64,000 bases of DNA. Origin: Gordonia hydrophobica NBRC 16057 (lineage in GTDB: Bacteria > Actinomycetota > Actinomycetes > Mycobacteriales > Mycobacteriaceae). Positions 16,987 through 26,857 of the stretch are shown one piece after another. The number at the start of each line of letters is the position of its first letter. Within the stretch, counting starts at the first letter, position 1. The DNA lies in the NCBI RefSeq assembly GCF_001592365.1, contig NZ_BCWU01000002.1:62001-126000 (forward strand), read 5' to 3'. Below the pieces are notes generated by a model, which was given only the letters and a program-made list of their open reading frames with translations, was not told the DNA's origin and did not search any database. Made by a program: the position numbers and the translations under genes.

Positions 16987-18615
16987 ATGTCGGGATCACA
17001 CCTCATCGACCGGCCGTGGTTGCCCAGTCTCGCCGTCGATGACTTCGAGTGGCGCATCGACGGACAGTTCAACATCGCAGTGGCCTGCGCGGAGGTTCAC
17101 CCCGCCGACACCCCAGCGGTCATCGTCGACCGCGGCGACGCCGCACCGGAGGTCTGCACGTTCGGGAATCTCGTCAACCGGTCGCGCCGACTGATCGCCT
17201 TCCTCCGGAGTCGCGGCGTCGACCGCGGTGACCGTGTCGCGATCATGTGCGCGCAGTCCGCAGAGACCGTCGTCGCCCACCTGGCGGTGTACCGAATGGG
17301 TGCCATCGCGGTACCGCTGTCGGTGAAGTTCGGTCCCGAGGCGGCGCTGTTCCGCATGGCCGACTCCGGTGCCACGGCTGCGGTCTTCGACTCCGCGTGT
17401 TTCTCCCGACTCGCCGCCGAACTCCCGGCGCTGGGTGCGCTGACCACGGTGATCGTCACCGGGGAGCAGAGTTCCTCGTCGTCGGTGACCGGATTCGACC
17501 ACATCGACACCTTCGATCCGGCTGACGACCTTCCAGTCACCGGCCCGGACGACCCGGCGCTACTCATCTACACCTCCGGAACCACGGGGTCGCCCAAGGG
17601 CGCCCTGCACGGCCACCGCGTCGTGCTCGGCCACCTACCCGGCGTCCGCCGATCGCAAGACGGATTCCCCCGCCCCGACGACGTCTTCTGGACACCCGCC
17701 GACTGGGCGTGGGCCGGCGGTCTGCTCGACGTCCTGCTGCCCAGCCTCTACTACGGGCGACCGGTAGTCGCAGCGGACTCCCGTCCCACCGCCGCCACCA
17801 TCGACCGCATCCTCCGACAACACCGCGTGACGTGCTCGTTTCTGCCTCCGACACTTCTCAAGACGATGCGCAACTCCGAGGTCGACTATTCCGGTACGGC
17901 GCTCCGGGCCTGCTGTTCCGGCGGCGAAGCACTCGGCGAAGCCCTGGTCGACTGGGCACAGCAGGCGCTGGGAGTCAGGATCAACGAGATCTACGGGCAG
18001 ACCGAGATCAACCTCATCCTCGGCACCTGCCACTCGAACTCGTACAGTCCACCGGGATCGCTGGGGATCGCGACCCCCGGCTTCGACGTCGTGCTCCTCG
18101 ATGAGGATGCTCACCCCGTCGCGACCGGCGACACCGGCGAGATCTGCGTGCGACTCCCGAGTCCCAACGCCTTCCTCGGCTACTGGAACGCCGTCGAGAA
18201 GACCGCCGAGAAGACCGCAGGCGGCTACCTCCACACCGGCGACCTCGCCGTCCAAGACAGTGACGGCTTCTATTGGTTCACGGGACGCAACGACGACCTG
18301 ATCTCCACCGCGGGGTACCGCGTCGGACCCGGGGAGATCGAGGAACAGATCCTGCGGCATCCGTCGGTCGAGATGGTCGCCGTCGTCGGTGTGCCGGACG
18401 AGCTCCGGACCGAGGCGATCGTCGCCTACGTCGTCGCCCGCGACGGCGTCGACACCGGCAATGGCCTCGCCGCTGAACTCCAGCAGTTCGTCAAGAACCG
18501 GCTCGCCTTTTACCAGTACCCGCGTGAGGTCGTCTTTCTCGACGCGCTGCCGACCACTGCGACGGGAAAGATCCAGCGCAGTCGACTGCGCGCCGATCAC
18601 GCGCCGCAGCGGTGA
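16987..18615 (+). CDS. AMP-forming acyl-CoA ligase (nitrile operon)
   Basis: 542 residues. Activates a carboxylic acid to acyl-CoA with ATP. Motifs: P-loop IYTSGTTGSPKG, YGQTE, a GYLHTGDLAV-type segment with WFTGRNDDLIS, and the catalytic Lys in TATGKIQRS. GAAAGGA precedes the ATG at 16987, which I prefer to the upstream in-frame ATG at 16915. In this operon the acid most likely comes from the amidase, so the ligase closes a nitrile to acyl-CoA route for short or branched acids. Confidence 0.9.
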   Translation: MSGSHLIDRPWLPSLAVDDFEWRIDGQFNIAVACAEVHPADTPAVIVDRGDAAPEVCTFGNLVNRSRRLIAFLRSRGVDRGDRVAIMCAQSAETVVAHLAVYRMGAIAVPLSVKFGPEAALFRMADSGATAAVFDSACFSRLAAELPALGALTTVIVTGEQSSSSSVTGFDHIDTFDPADDLPVTGPDDPALLIYTSGTTGSPKGALHGHRVVLGHLPGVRRSQDGFPRPDDVFWTPADWAWAGGLLDVLLPSLYYGRPVVAADSRPTAATIDRILRQHRVTCSFLPPTLLKTMRNSEVDYSGTALRACCSGGEALGEALVDWAQQALGVRINEIYGQTEINLILGTCHSNSYSPPGSLGIATPGFDVVLLDEDAHPVATGDTGEICVRLPSPNAFLGYWNAVEKTAEKTAGGYLHTGDLAVQDSDGFYWFTGRNDDLISTAGYRVGPGEIEEQILRHPSVEMVAVVGVPDELRTEAIVAYVVARDGVDTGNGLAAELQQFVKNRLAFYQYPREVVFLDALPTTATGKIQRSRLRADHAPQR

Positions 18616-18668
18616 CCGGTTCGACCGACCGTTCCCCACGCATCCAAACTCCCGAGGAGGCCCACCTC

Positions 18669-18914
18669 ATGAATCCGAATGACGACGCCACCGTCTCGAC
18701 CGACGAGGTGGTCGCGGCTGCAGCACTCGTCGACTTACCACTCAGCGACGACGACGCGACCGCGGTCGGCGCACTGCTCAGTCAGTGGATCCCGGCAGCC
18801 CAGGAACTCAATGCACGGATGCGTGCCGCCGAGAACACTGCGATCGCCCCCATCACGACCTTCACCACACCCGATTTCCCCCACCAGACATCCGAAGGCG
18901 CAGGAGCACCGTGA
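18669..18914 (+). CDS. AtzG/DUF4089-like small amidase-associated protein
   Basis: 81 residues, mostly helical, with the segment VVAAAALVDLPLSDDDATAV in which short hydrophobic helices resemble the AtzG/GatC-like partner of amidase-signature enzymes. It lies immediately before the amidase gene and overlaps it by 4 nt (GTGA at 18911-18914), which strongly suggests a subunit or chaperone role for that enzyme. GAGGAGG lies before the ATG. Assignment is by size, position and pattern. Confidence 0.65.
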   Translation: MNPNDDATVSTDEVVAAAALVDLPLSDDDATAVGALLSQWIPAAQELNARMRAAENTAIAPITTFTTPDFPHQTSEGAGAP

Positions 18915-20326
18915 ACCCGCTCGACCTGGACATCATCACCGCCTCGAAGCAGATCGACGACCGCGACCTGTCTCCGGTCGACCTGGTCGAGGCCTGCCTC
19001 GACCGCGTCGACCGCGTCAAGGAGACCAATGCCTTCATCACGGTCAACGCCGACGAGGCGCGCGCCGTGGCCCGCGCGTGCACCGATCTCATTGCGGCCG
19101 GCTATCGAATCGGTCCTTTGCACGGCATCCCGATCGCTCTCAAAGACAACGTCGGCGTCGCCGGACAACTGACCACAGCGGGCAGCGCCGTGCTGGCCGA
19201 TCACCGGCCGACGTACGACGCCACTGTGGTGCGGAAGTTGCGCGCGGCAGGCGCGATCATCATCGGTAAGACGAACATGCACGAATTCGCTTGGGGCGGA
19301 ACATCTGCCAACCCCCACTACGGCTCGGTGAAGAGCCCGTGGGATCTCAGCCGGATGCCCGGTGGATCCAGCGGTGGTTCCGGCGTTGCCGTGGCAACAG
19401 GCGCGGGTATGGCGGCGGTGGGCACCGACACGGGCGGATCAGTCCGCCTGCCCTCGTCGCTCAACGGCATCACCGGATTGCGCCCGACCATCGGTCGGGT
19501 CAGCAACTACGGTGTGATTCCGTTGGCCTGGACCATGGACACGGTGGGACCGATGGCCCGTTCCGCTCAGGACTGTGCGATCCTCCTCGACGCGTTCGCC
19601 GGCCACGACCCGAACGATCCCGGCTCCTCGACGGCGCCCACGGAGCACTACTCGGCTGCGGTGCGTCATCCGAGCGTGGCCGGCCTGCGGATCGGTCTGA
19701 TCGACGACTACTCCCTCACACACGTTCAGCCGAGTGTCGGCGCGGCCGTCGAGCAGGCACTGCGCACCCTGCTCGAACAGGGCGCAGTCCAGACCGCGGT
19801 GCAGGTACCCGACATCGAGGGCAACATCTCGGCCCAGTTGACAATCGAGGCCGCCGAGCCCAGCACCTACCATCAGCGCACCCTGCGTGAGCAGCCCCAG
19901 AACTACGGCGACGATGTGCGCCTGCTCCTGCAGACCGGTGAACTCCTGCCGGCGGTGCACTATCTGCAGGCGCAGCGATACCGCGCGATGCTGCGCACGC
20001 AGATGCTCGCAGCGCTGGAGCGCGTCGACGTCATCGTCTGTCCCACCCTCCCGTTCACCGCCACCCCGCTCGGCGAGACCACCGTCGAGATCGACGCCGG
20101 TGTACCGGAGGACATGCTCGCGGCGATCATGCAGTTCACCGGACTGCCGTCGCTCACCGGGCTGCCCGCGATGAGTGTGCCCTGCGGCTTCGACGACGCC
20201 GGCCTGCCCATCGGATTGCAACTCATCGGTCGTCCCTTCGCGGAAGCGTCCCTGCTCCGGGTGGCGGCCGCGTTCCAGAACGCCACCGATTTTCACCGAC
20301 GGCAGCCGCCCTTTCCCGCAGTTTGA
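18911..20326 (+). CDS. Amidase (amidase-signature family)
   Basis: 471 residues. Hydrolyses amides to acids. The Ser-cisSer-Lys triad is visible: Lys in ALKDNVG (residue 78), the GGSSGGSG stretch (Ser153/154) and the nucleophile in DTGGSVRLP (Ser177). The GTG start overlaps the upstream small gene and has AGGAG upstream. The order amidase, nitrile hydratase alpha, beta, activator matches classical Rhodococcus nitrile operons, so its substrate is likely the amide released by the hydratase. Confidence 0.93.
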   Translation: MNPLDLDIITASKQIDDRDLSPVDLVEACLDRVDRVKETNAFITVNADEARAVARACTDLIAAGYRIGPLHGIPIALKDNVGVAGQLTTAGSAVLADHRPTYDATVVRKLRAAGAIIIGKTNMHEFAWGGTSANPHYGSVKSPWDLSRMPGGSSGGSGVAVATGAGMAAVGTDTGGSVRLPSSLNGITGLRPTIGRVSNYGVIPLAWTMDTVGPMARSAQDCAILLDAFAGHDPNDPGSSTAPTEHYSAAVRHPSVAGLRIGLIDDYSLTHVQPSVGAAVEQALRTLLEQGAVQTAVQVPDIEGNISAQLTIEAAEPSTYHQRTLREQPQNYGDDVRLLLQTGELLPAVHYLQAQRYRAMLRTQMLAALERVDVIVCPTLPFTATPLGETTVEIDAGVPEDMLAAIMQFTGLPSLTGLPAMSVPCGFDDAGLPIGLQLIGRPFAEASLLRVAAAFQNATDFHRRQPPFPAV

Positions 20327-20400
20327 TCCGGATCCCCGTCCACGTACTACGCATCCCCACTCCGCAGCCCGCGGCTCCATCCCCACAGGAAGGCAACACC

Positions 20401-21024
20401 ATGTCTGTCACCATCGATCACGCAGTCGACAACGATCTCGGCGAGAAGGCTCCGCGCTCGGCGCGCGGCGAGGCGCTCCGCCGCGCGCTGGAGGCCAAGG
20501 GCCTGCTGCCCGAGGGCTATCTCGACGAGTGGAACAACACCGCAGAGAACGTCTTCAGTCCGCGGCGCGGCGCCGAACTCGTCGCACACGCATGGACCGA
20601 CCCGGAATTCCGCGAGCTCTTGCTCACTGACGGGACGGCTGCGGTGGGCCAGTACGGTTACCTCGGCCCGCAGGGCGAGTACATCGTCGCGTTGGAGGAC
20701 ACGCCGACGCTCAAGCACGTCATCGTGTGCTCGCTCTGCTCGTGCACGGCCTGGCCGATTCTGGGACTCTCGCCGTCGTGGTACAAGAGCTTCGAGTACC
20801 GGTCCCGGGTGGTGCGTGAACCGCGCACGGTGCTCGCCGAGATGGGCACCCAGATTCCGGACGGCGTCGAGATCCGGGTCGTCGATGTCACCGCGGACAC
20901 CCGCTTCATGGTTCTCCCGCAGCGGCCGGCGGGCACCGAGGGGTGGAGCCGCGAACAGCTGGCCGAGATCGTGACCAAGGACTGCTTGATCGGCGTGGCG
21001 GTCCCACAGGTCGAATCCGTCTGA
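20401..21024 (+). CDS. Nitrile hydratase alpha subunit, Fe type
   Basis: 207 residues. Hydrates nitriles to amides. The metal site reads VCSLCSC (Cys110, Cys113, Ser114, Cys115); serine after the first Cys is the Fe-type signature, while cobalt enzymes carry threonine. The cysteines are normally oxidised to sulfinic and sulfenic acids after translation. The ATG at 20401 follows AGGAAGG-like sequence. Works with the beta subunit 37 bases downstream. Confidence 0.95.
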   Translation: MSVTIDHAVDNDLGEKAPRSARGEALRRALEAKGLLPEGYLDEWNNTAENVFSPRRGAELVAHAWTDPEFRELLLTDGTAAVGQYGYLGPQGEYIVALEDTPTLKHVIVCSLCSCTAWPILGLSPSWYKSFEYRSRVVREPRTVLAEMGTQIPDGVEIRVVDVTADTRFMVLPQRPAGTEGWSREQLAEIVTKDCLIGVAVPQVESV

Positions 21025-21061
21025 TCGCGCTCTACTCACTACTTCACGAAGGAATATCATC

Positions 21062-21715
21062 ATGCACGGAATTCACGATCTCGGCGGCGTCCAGAACTTC
21101 GGGCCGGTTCCGCATCGGGTCAATGAGTACCCCGACGGTCCGTTCCAGACGGCCGAGTACCACGAGGACTGGGAGCCTCTGGCCTACGGTCTGCTGTTCG
21201 CCTGCGCCGACGCCGATCAGTTCAGCGTCGATCAGCTACGGCACTCGATCGAGCGTATGGAGCCGCGCGACTACATGACGAGCAGCTACTTCGAACGCAT
21301 TCTGGTCGGCACCGCCACTCTGATGGTGGAGAACGGCATGCTCACCCAGGAAGAGCTCGAAGACTTGGCCGGCGGACCGTTTCCGCTCTCGCGCCCAGTG
21401 AGCTCGGCCGGGCGGCCGGCGAATCCGAATCTGCAGCAGTTCGAGGTCGGCGACCGGGTACGGGTGGCGACCGAACAGGTACCCGGCCACATTCGGGTGC
21501 CCGGATACTGCTTCGGCAAGGAGGGCGTGATCGACCACCGCACCGCACACGAGTGGCGGTTCCCCGACGCGATCGGACACGGCCGCGACGACGGTGGTTC
21601 CGAACCCACCTACCACGTCCGATTCGATGCCACCGACGTCTTCGGCACCGACACCGAGGCCGAGTCCATCGTCGTCGACCTCTTCGGCGGCTACCTGGAG
21701 CCGGTGCCGGCCTGA
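21062..21715 (+). CDS. Nitrile hydratase beta subunit
   Basis: 217 residues, the usual length. The N-terminus MHGIHDLGGVQNFGPV is the standard beta-subunit opening, and the C-terminal domain (FEVGDRVRVATEQVPGHIRVPGY) is the SH3-like barrel that packs on the alpha metal site. It carries the conserved Arg residues (HIRVP region and the helical part) that hold the modified cysteines. AAGGAAT precedes the ATG. Heterodimer with the gene just upstream. Confidence 0.95.
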   Translation: MHGIHDLGGVQNFGPVPHRVNEYPDGPFQTAEYHEDWEPLAYGLLFACADADQFSVDQLRHSIERMEPRDYMTSSYFERILVGTATLMVENGMLTQEELEDLAGGPFPLSRPVSSAGRPANPNLQQFEVGDRVRVATEQVPGHIRVPGYCFGKEGVIDHRTAHEWRFPDAIGHGRDDGGSEPTYHVRFDATDVFGTDTEAESIVVDLFGGYLEPVPA

Positions 21716-21722
21716 TCCACCG

Positions 21723-21848
21723 ATGACGGAGACCGCACGACCCGCTCCGCGCCATTGCCCGCGGTGCGGGTCGGCGGTCGCCCCGCCCAGCCCCATCGAC
21801 GACGCCCCAGACGCTCGCCTGTCTTGTTTCGAAGGAATTCAGCCATGA
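21723..21848 (+). CDS. 41-residue Cys-pair peptide between nitrile hydratase beta and activator
   Basis: Runs from ATG 21723 to a stop that overlaps the next start (ATGA at 21845-21848). It contains HCPRCGSAV, a zinc-ribbon-type CxxC, plus a late Cys (LSCFEG). Position inside a tight operon and the 4-nt overlap suggest real translation, perhaps as a metal carrier or thiol partner in iron-site maturation. The ribosome site is weak and the peptide short, so it could be a chance frame. I know no family for it. Confidence 0.4.
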   Translation: MTETARPAPRHCPRCGSAVAPPSPIDDAPDARLSCFEGIQP

Positions 21849-23062
21849 CCGACAACCGGCTTCCCGTCACCGTGCTCTCCGGCTTCCTCGGCGCCGGTAA
21901 GACGACCCTGCTCAACCGAGTGCTTCACAACCGCGACGGCCGCCGGATCGCCGTCGTCGTCAACGACATGAGCGAGGTGAACATCGACAGCGCCGAGATC
22001 GAGCGCGAGGTGACGTTGAGCCGGTCCCAGGAGAAGATCGTCGAGATGTCCAACGGGTGCATCTGTTGCACCCTGCGAGAAGACCTGCTCGTGGAGATCA
22101 CCGAACTCGCAGCGAAGGGGTCCTTCGACTACCTCCTCATCGAGTCGTCCGGCATCTCCGAACCACTGCCGGTGGCCGAGACGTTCACGTTCGTCGACAC
22201 CGACGGCAACGCATTGTCGGATGTGGCACGGCTGGACACCATGGTCACCGTTGTGGACGGCTACAGCTTCCTCCGCGATTTCCGATCTGGCGGCGACATC
22301 GTGGCCGAGGCGCCGGAGGATCAGCGCGACTTGTCGGATCTGCTCGTCGATCAGGTCGAGTTCGCCGACGTCATCCTGGTCAGCAAGGCCGACTTGATCA
22401 ACGCAGCCGAGCTGGCCGAGCTGACGGCGGTGCTGCGTTCGCTCAACGCCACGGCCCGGATCGAGCCGATGATCGACGGCGACGTCCCCCTCGACACCAT
22501 CATGGACACCGGGAGGTTCTCCCTGGTGAAGGCCGCACAGGCGCCCGGCTGGCTGCAGGAGTTGCGGGGCACCCATATACCCGAGACGTTGGAGTACGGA
22601 GTCAGCTCGGCGGTGTATCGGGAGCGCGCGCCGTTCCACCCGGTCAGGTTCCACGACTTCCTCACCGCGGAGTGGACGAACGGTGTGCTGCTGCGCGCCA
22701 AGGGCTATTTCTGGAATGCGGCTCGGATGACTGAGATCGGCAGTGTCTCGCAGGCCGGGCATCTCATCCGCCACGGCTACATCGGGCGATGGTGGCAGTT
22801 CCTGCCGCCGAGCTACTGGCCCGACGACGAGGAGCGGCGCACCGCGATTCTCGAGAAGTGGGAAGATCCCGTCGGTGACTGCCGCCAGGAGATCGTGTTC
22901 ATCGGACAGGGAATCGACTGGGACGTCCTGTTCGCCGCTCTAGACGCCTGTCTGCTGACCCAGGAGGAGATCGAACTCGGCCCGGACGCGTGGGAACAGT
23001 GGCCGGACCCGCTCGGCGACGGCGACGCCGCCGGTGTCACATCGAAGATCGCACAGGCATGA
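21845..23062 (+). CDS. CobW/P47K-type GTPase, nitrile hydratase activator
   Basis: 405 residues. Metallochaperone GTPase required to insert iron in Fe-type nitrile hydratases (known as the P47K or NhaE-type activator in Rhodococcus). Walker A is GFLGAGKTT near residues 13-21 and the metal-binding CxCC is GCICC (Cys72, Cys74, Cys75). The C-terminal CobW domain ends with PLGDGDAAG. The start overlaps the small Cys-pair gene and the stop overlaps the enoyl-CoA hydratase start, marking one transcript. Confidence 0.93.
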   Translation: MTDNRLPVTVLSGFLGAGKTTLLNRVLHNRDGRRIAVVVNDMSEVNIDSAEIEREVTLSRSQEKIVEMSNGCICCTLREDLLVEITELAAKGSFDYLLIESSGISEPLPVAETFTFVDTDGNALSDVARLDTMVTVVDGYSFLRDFRSGGDIVAEAPEDQRDLSDLLVDQVEFADVILVSKADLINAAELAELTAVLRSLNATARIEPMIDGDVPLDTIMDTGRFSLVKAAQAPGWLQELRGTHIPETLEYGVSSAVYRERAPFHPVRFHDFLTAEWTNGVLLRAKGYFWNAARMTEIGSVSQAGHLIRHGYIGRWWQFLPPSYWPDDEERRTAILEKWEDPVGDCRQEIVFIGQGIDWDVLFAALDACLLTQEEIELGPDAWEQWPDPLGDGDAAGVTSKIAQA

Positions 23063-23883
23063 CCGGCAACGCAGCGCCGACGGCGCAGTCTCGGGCAGGC
23101 ACCGACTATCGGTACCTGACGCTGGATATTCGCGACGGAATCGCGCTGATCACCCTCGACCGCCCGCCCGTCAACGCGCTGAGTCGGGACATGCAGGAAG
23201 AGATCCGCGCCGTCGCGCAGACGGTCTCGGCCGACGATCGGGTCGACGCGGTGGTGTTCAGCGGCAGTGAGCGCATCTTCGCAGCCGGCGCGGACATCAA
23301 GGAGATGAGCCGGATGTCGTTCTCGCAGATGCGGGCCGAAGCGGGGGCACTCCAGTCGGCGTTCAGTGCGGTTGCCGCGATCGGTCAGCCGACCGTCGCC
23401 GCCATCACCGGAGCGGCGCTCGGCGGCGGGATGGAGCTCGCGCTGTGCTGTGATCGTCGGATCGCTGCCGAGACCGCGATGCTGGGGCAGCCCGAAATCC
23501 TGCTGGGGATCATTCCTGGCGCGGGCGGTACGCAACGCCTCACCCGGCTCATCGGTCCGGCGGCTGCGAAAGAACTGTGCCTGACCGGGCGCATCCTGAG
23601 CGCCGAGGACGCCCTCGACGCGCGCATCGTCGAAGAGGTGGTTCCGGCGGGGACGGCGACCGATCGAGCGGTGGCGTGGGCGCGACAGTTCATCGGTGGG
23701 CCACGGGCCGCGTTACGCGCCGTCAAGGAATCCGTCGACCGTGGCGGCGAGGTGGATCTGGCGACCGGCCTCAGCATCGAGCGAGCACTGTTCGAAGGAC
23801 TCTTCGCCACCGAGGACCGAGACATCGGCATGGCCTCGTTCATCAAGGAGGGGCCGGGGAAGGCGAAGTTCGTCGGTCGCTGA
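23059..23883 (+). CDS. Enoyl-CoA hydratase/isomerase
   Basis: 274 residues of the crotonase fold. Oxyanion-hole glycines are in [10 protein letters not shown] and [12 protein letters not shown], and both catalytic Glu positions of hydratases are present (the [13 protein letters not shown] region and the [16 protein letters not shown] region). It is the last gene of the nitrile operon (ATGA overlap with the activator) and would process the acyl-CoA product after dehydrogenation. A strong hairpin follows 7 bases after the stop. Confidence 0.9.
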   Translation: MTGNAAPTAQSRAGTDYRYLTLDIRDGIALITLDRPPVNALSRDMQEEIRAVAQTVSADDRVDAVVFSGSERIFAAGADIKEMSRMSFSQMRAEAGALQSAFSAVAAIGQPTVAAITGAALGGGMELALCCDRRIAAETAMLGQPEILLGIIPGAGGTQRLTRLIGPAAAKELCLTGRILSAEDALDARIVEEVVPAGTATDRAVAWARQFIGGPRAALRAVKESVDRGGEVDLATGLSIERALFEGLFATEDRDIGMASFIKEGPGKAKFVGR

Positions 23884-23890
23884 GGGTGGT

Positions 23891-23927
23891 GATCCCCGCA
23901 ATCCCTCGATCAACGACTGCGGGGATC
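23891..23927. terminator. Hairpin between convergent enoyl-CoA hydratase genes
   Basis: GATCCCCGCA (23891-23900) pairs perfectly with TGCGGGGATC (23918-23927) around a 17-nt loop. It lies between two convergent genes and would stop transcription in both directions. Confidence 0.65.
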
Positions 23928-23932
23928 GTCGC

Positions 23933-24733
23933 TCAGCGACCGCTGAAGTCGCCCGGCCGCTTCTCGACGAAGGCGGTCATCGCTTCATCGTGATCGGCGG
24001 TGTGGTGCGCGAGGGCCTGCATCGTCGCCGACAGTTCCAGGACTTCACGCAGATCCGAGGTCCGCGACTCCTTCAGCAACCGCTTGGCCATCCGCGTCGC
24101 GTGCGGCGGGTTCTTCGCAATGCGCTTCGCCAACGCGACGGCGGTGGGCAACAGTTCGTCGGGCTCGACGACATCGGCGACCAGTCCCCACTCCACTGCG
24201 GTCTTGGCGTCGACGCGATCGCCGGTCAGCGCCATCTGCGCCGCACGCTGCGGTCCGATCGCGTGGCTGAGAAGCCAGGCGCCGCCGTCGCCGGGAATGA
24301 TGCCGAGTTGCACGAACGATTCGGCGAACCACGCCTTCGTCGACGCGATGCGGAGGTCTGCCATCACCGCGAGGTCGCAACCCGCACCGACGGCGGGTCC
24401 GTTCACCGCGGCGACCACCGGCACCTCGAGGTCGTTCATCGCAAGCGGAATCCGTTGGATGCCACCGCGATAGCCGTTACGCAGCTCGTACGGCGACCCG
24501 GCGAACATGCCCGCCTTCTCGCGCATGTCGTTGACATTGCCGCCCGCCGAGAACGCGGAGCCCGCACCCGTCAGCACGATGCACCGCGTGTCGAGATCGC
24601 CTTGCACGCGGCGCGCGTTCTCCACGAACGCCTCGATCACCTCAGCACTGGAGATCGGATTGCGCTGGTCCGGCAGGTTCACCGTCCAGGTCTCCACGTG
24701 GTCGGCACGTTCCACCAGCAGCGGTTCGGTCAT
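23933..24733 (-). CDS. Enoyl-CoA hydratase-related protein
   Basis: 266 residues, crotonase fold: FSAGGNVNDM and GPAVGAGCDLAVM carry the oxyanion-hole glycines, and ESFVQLGIIPGDGGAWLL holds one acidic position. The first catalytic Glu of true hydratases is replaced (GCDL instead of GMEL), so it may be an isomerase, lyase or thioesterase-like member. It lies 39 bases downstream of the IclR gene on the same strand, so the regulator probably controls it. Confidence 0.8.
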   Translation of the reverse strand: MTEPLLVERADHVETWTVNLPDQRNPISSAEVIEAFVENARRVQGDLDTRCIVLTGAGSAFSAGGNVNDMREKAGMFAGSPYELRNGYRGGIQRIPLAMNDLEVPVVAAVNGPAVGAGCDLAVMADLRIASTKAWFAESFVQLGIIPGDGGAWLLSHAIGPQRAAQMALTGDRVDAKTAVEWGLVADVVEPDELLPTAVALAKRIAKNPPHATRMAKRLLKESRTSDLREVLELSATMQALAHHTADHDEAMTAFVEKRPGDFSGR

Positions 24734-24772
24734 GATGTTCCCTTTCCTAAGTGTTCACGTCTGCGAACGAGT

Positions 24773-25516
24773 TCAGTCGCGCTCATCCCATTCCATCGCC
24801 TGCTCGCGCAGTGCGGTGATGATCTGCTCTCGGTCGCGCGCCAGATCGGCATGCCGTCCGACGACGCCGACCGCGGCCACCACCCGATCCCCCTCGCGCA
24901 CCGCGATGGAGATGCCGTCGAGCTCGGGATCCTCGGCGATGTTCGGCAGCACCGACATGTCGGTGGCCCGGATCGACTCCAGCTCGTCGAGGAGCAGTCG
25001 TACCCGCGACTGGTCGTCGTCGCCCAGCGTCTCGAGGTAGGCCCAGAGGTCGCGGGGCTCCCAGTCCGCCATCAGGACCAGTCCGCTCGACGTCCTGATC
25101 AGCGACCGGCGAAGGAAGCGTTCGGCCAGGTATGCGGTGCGCGGATCGTCGGAGACGTGGTCGATGTACACGATGTCGGAACCGATGGCCACCGCCAGGA
25201 CGACGCTGGTACGACCCGTCCGTTCGTGCAGGCGCACCAGGTCGTCGTGCACGATGCGATTCACCGCACCGCGACCGGCGACCAGGTTCAGGAAGTGGGG
25301 CGCGGCACCGAGTCGATACACCCGGGAGCGCTCGTCGAGATAGCCGGTGGCGACCAGACCGTTCACCAGGCCCTGCACAGACGAGACCGGCGCACCGACA
25401 TGGCGGGCGATCTCGGTGAGCGAGGCACCCTCGGAGCGCGCGACGAATTCCAGGATGCCCGAGACGCGGTCGACCATCCGATGTCGCGGTCGTACCGTAG
25501 CGGGTCGCTGTGTCAC
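24773..25516 (-). CDS. IclR family transcriptional regulator
   Basis: 247 residues. N-terminal winged helix (SLTEIARHVGAPVSSVQGLVNGLVATGYL) and C-terminal effector domain (VNRIVHDDLVRLHERTG through RFLRRSLIRTSSGLVLMADW). I prefer the GTG at 25516, which has AAGGGG upstream; an in-frame ATG at 25567 would add 17 residues. It diverges from the acyl-CoA dehydrogenase at 25680 and probably regulates both directions. Confidence 0.85.
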   Translation of the reverse strand: MTQRPATVRPRHRMVDRVSGILEFVARSEGASLTEIARHVGAPVSSVQGLVNGLVATGYLDERSRVYRLGAAPHFLNLVAGRGAVNRIVHDDLVRLHERTGRTSVVLAVAIGSDIVYIDHVSDDPRTAYLAERFLRRSLIRTSSGLVLMADWEPRDLWAYLETLGDDDQSRVRLLLDELESIRATDMSVLPNIAEDPELDGISIAVREGDRVVAAVGVVGRHADLARDREQIITALREQAMEWDERD

Positions 25517-25679
25517 CGGAGCCCCTTTCGCAGCATCGACACTGTGTCCATGTGCAGTCACAGCCATCGTCGATGGAGAGACGTTGACCGCGCCGCAGCA
25601 TGTGAACTATTCTAACACGAGTTATGTATTTACGTAAGTATCAACCCATAGACGTAACCTACCGACCGAAAGAGCGACG

Positions 25680-26831
25680 ATGCCCGCATTGATGCCTCCT
25701 GCCACGAGGGAGACGACGGAACTGATCGACCTGCGTCGCCGGGTGCGCGAGTTCCTCCGTGAGCGCCGCGATTCCGGCACCGTCTCCCCGACGGTCGACA
25801 CCTGGCTCAGCGGGTGGGACGTCGACTTCACCCGGGCGCTCGCCGCGCAGGGCTGGCTCGGCATGACCATCCCCACCGAATACGGCGGGCACGGCCGCAC
25901 CTTCCTCGAGCGGTTCGTCGTCACCGAGGAACTCCTCGCCGCGAGCGCACCTGTCGCCGCACATTGGATCGCCGACCGGCAGGTGGCGCCGACCATCCTG
26001 CGGTACGGCAGCGAAGCCATCAAGCGCGACTACCTGCCGCGCATCACTCGGGGCGAGATGTTCTTCGGCATCGGGATGAGCGAACCTGATTCCGGATCGG
26101 ACTTGGCGAGCGTCCGCACCCGAGCCGAACAGGTCAACGGCGGCTGGCGCGTCCACGGGACCAAGCTGTGGACCTCCGGCGGCCACGAAGCCGACGCGTT
26201 CATCGCCCTGGTGCGGACCGCTCCCGTCGCCCCGACCGCACCGGGCGAGCGCCCGAACCGCCACGCCGGCCTGAGCCAGCTGCTGGTGCGGCTGTCCGAC
26301 CCGGGCGTCGAGATCCGCCCGGTGATCTCGGCCAACGGTCTGCACCACTTCAACGAGATCCACCTCGACGGCGTGTTCGTCGCCGACGATCATGTGATCG
26401 GCGAGCTCGGCGACGGCTGGCGGCAGGTCACCTCGGAGCTGAGCTTTGAACGCAGTGGGCCGGAGCGGTTCCTGTCCACCTACGGACTCGTCGAGGCGAT
26501 CACCCACACCGACGACGTCGACGTCGACGACACCGAGCTGGGGCGGATCGTCGGACGGCTCGGAGGGCTGCACCAGATGTCGCTGTCGGTGGCCACCGCA
26601 CTGCAGCGCGGCGACGCCGCCGACGTCCCCGCCGCGCTCGTCAAGGTGCTGGGGACCTCCCTCGAGGGCGACATCGCCGACCTCGCCGACCTCGCTCTGC
26701 CCGCAGGCGGAACCGACACGGTGTCGGCCCTCACCCGACGCGCCGTGACGCAGCGACCCGGATTCACCCTGCGCGGCGGGACCAACGAGATTCTGCGGGG
26801 CGTCATCGCCCGCGGACTGGGCATGCGGTGA
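25680..26831 (+). CDS. Acyl-CoA dehydrogenase, large partner
   Basis: 383 residues. FAD dehydrogenase with MSEPDSGSDLAS and TLRGGTNEILRGVIARGLG, the family's cofactor and tail motifs. Two adjacent acyl-CoA dehydrogenase-like genes, as here, often form an alpha2-beta2 enzyme for branched, steroid or aromatic-side-chain acyl-CoA in actinobacteria. GAAAGAG precedes the ATG. The next gene starts 26 bases after this stop. Confidence 0.88.
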   Translation: MPALMPPATRETTELIDLRRRVREFLRERRDSGTVSPTVDTWLSGWDVDFTRALAAQGWLGMTIPTEYGGHGRTFLERFVVTEELLAASAPVAAHWIADRQVAPTILRYGSEAIKRDYLPRITRGEMFFGIGMSEPDSGSDLASVRTRAEQVNGGWRVHGTKLWTSGGHEADAFIALVRTAPVAPTAPGERPNRHAGLSQLLVRLSDPGVEIRPVISANGLHHFNEIHLDGVFVADDHVIGELGDGWRQVTSELSFERSGPERFLSTYGLVEAITHTDDVDVDDTELGRIVGRLGGLHQMSLSVATALQRGDAADVPAALVKVLGTSLEGDIADLADLALPAGGTDTVSALTRRAVTQRPGFTLRGGTNEILRGVIARGLGMR

Positions 26832-26857
26832 ACCGCGACAGCGAAGGAGACCCTCTC

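Noticed and set aside
23696..25615. 639-codon plus-strand open frame over the enoyl-CoA hydratase and IclR genes
   Set aside because: Antisense shadow in GC-rich DNA with shadow-like composition; the minus-strand genes carry clear family motifs.
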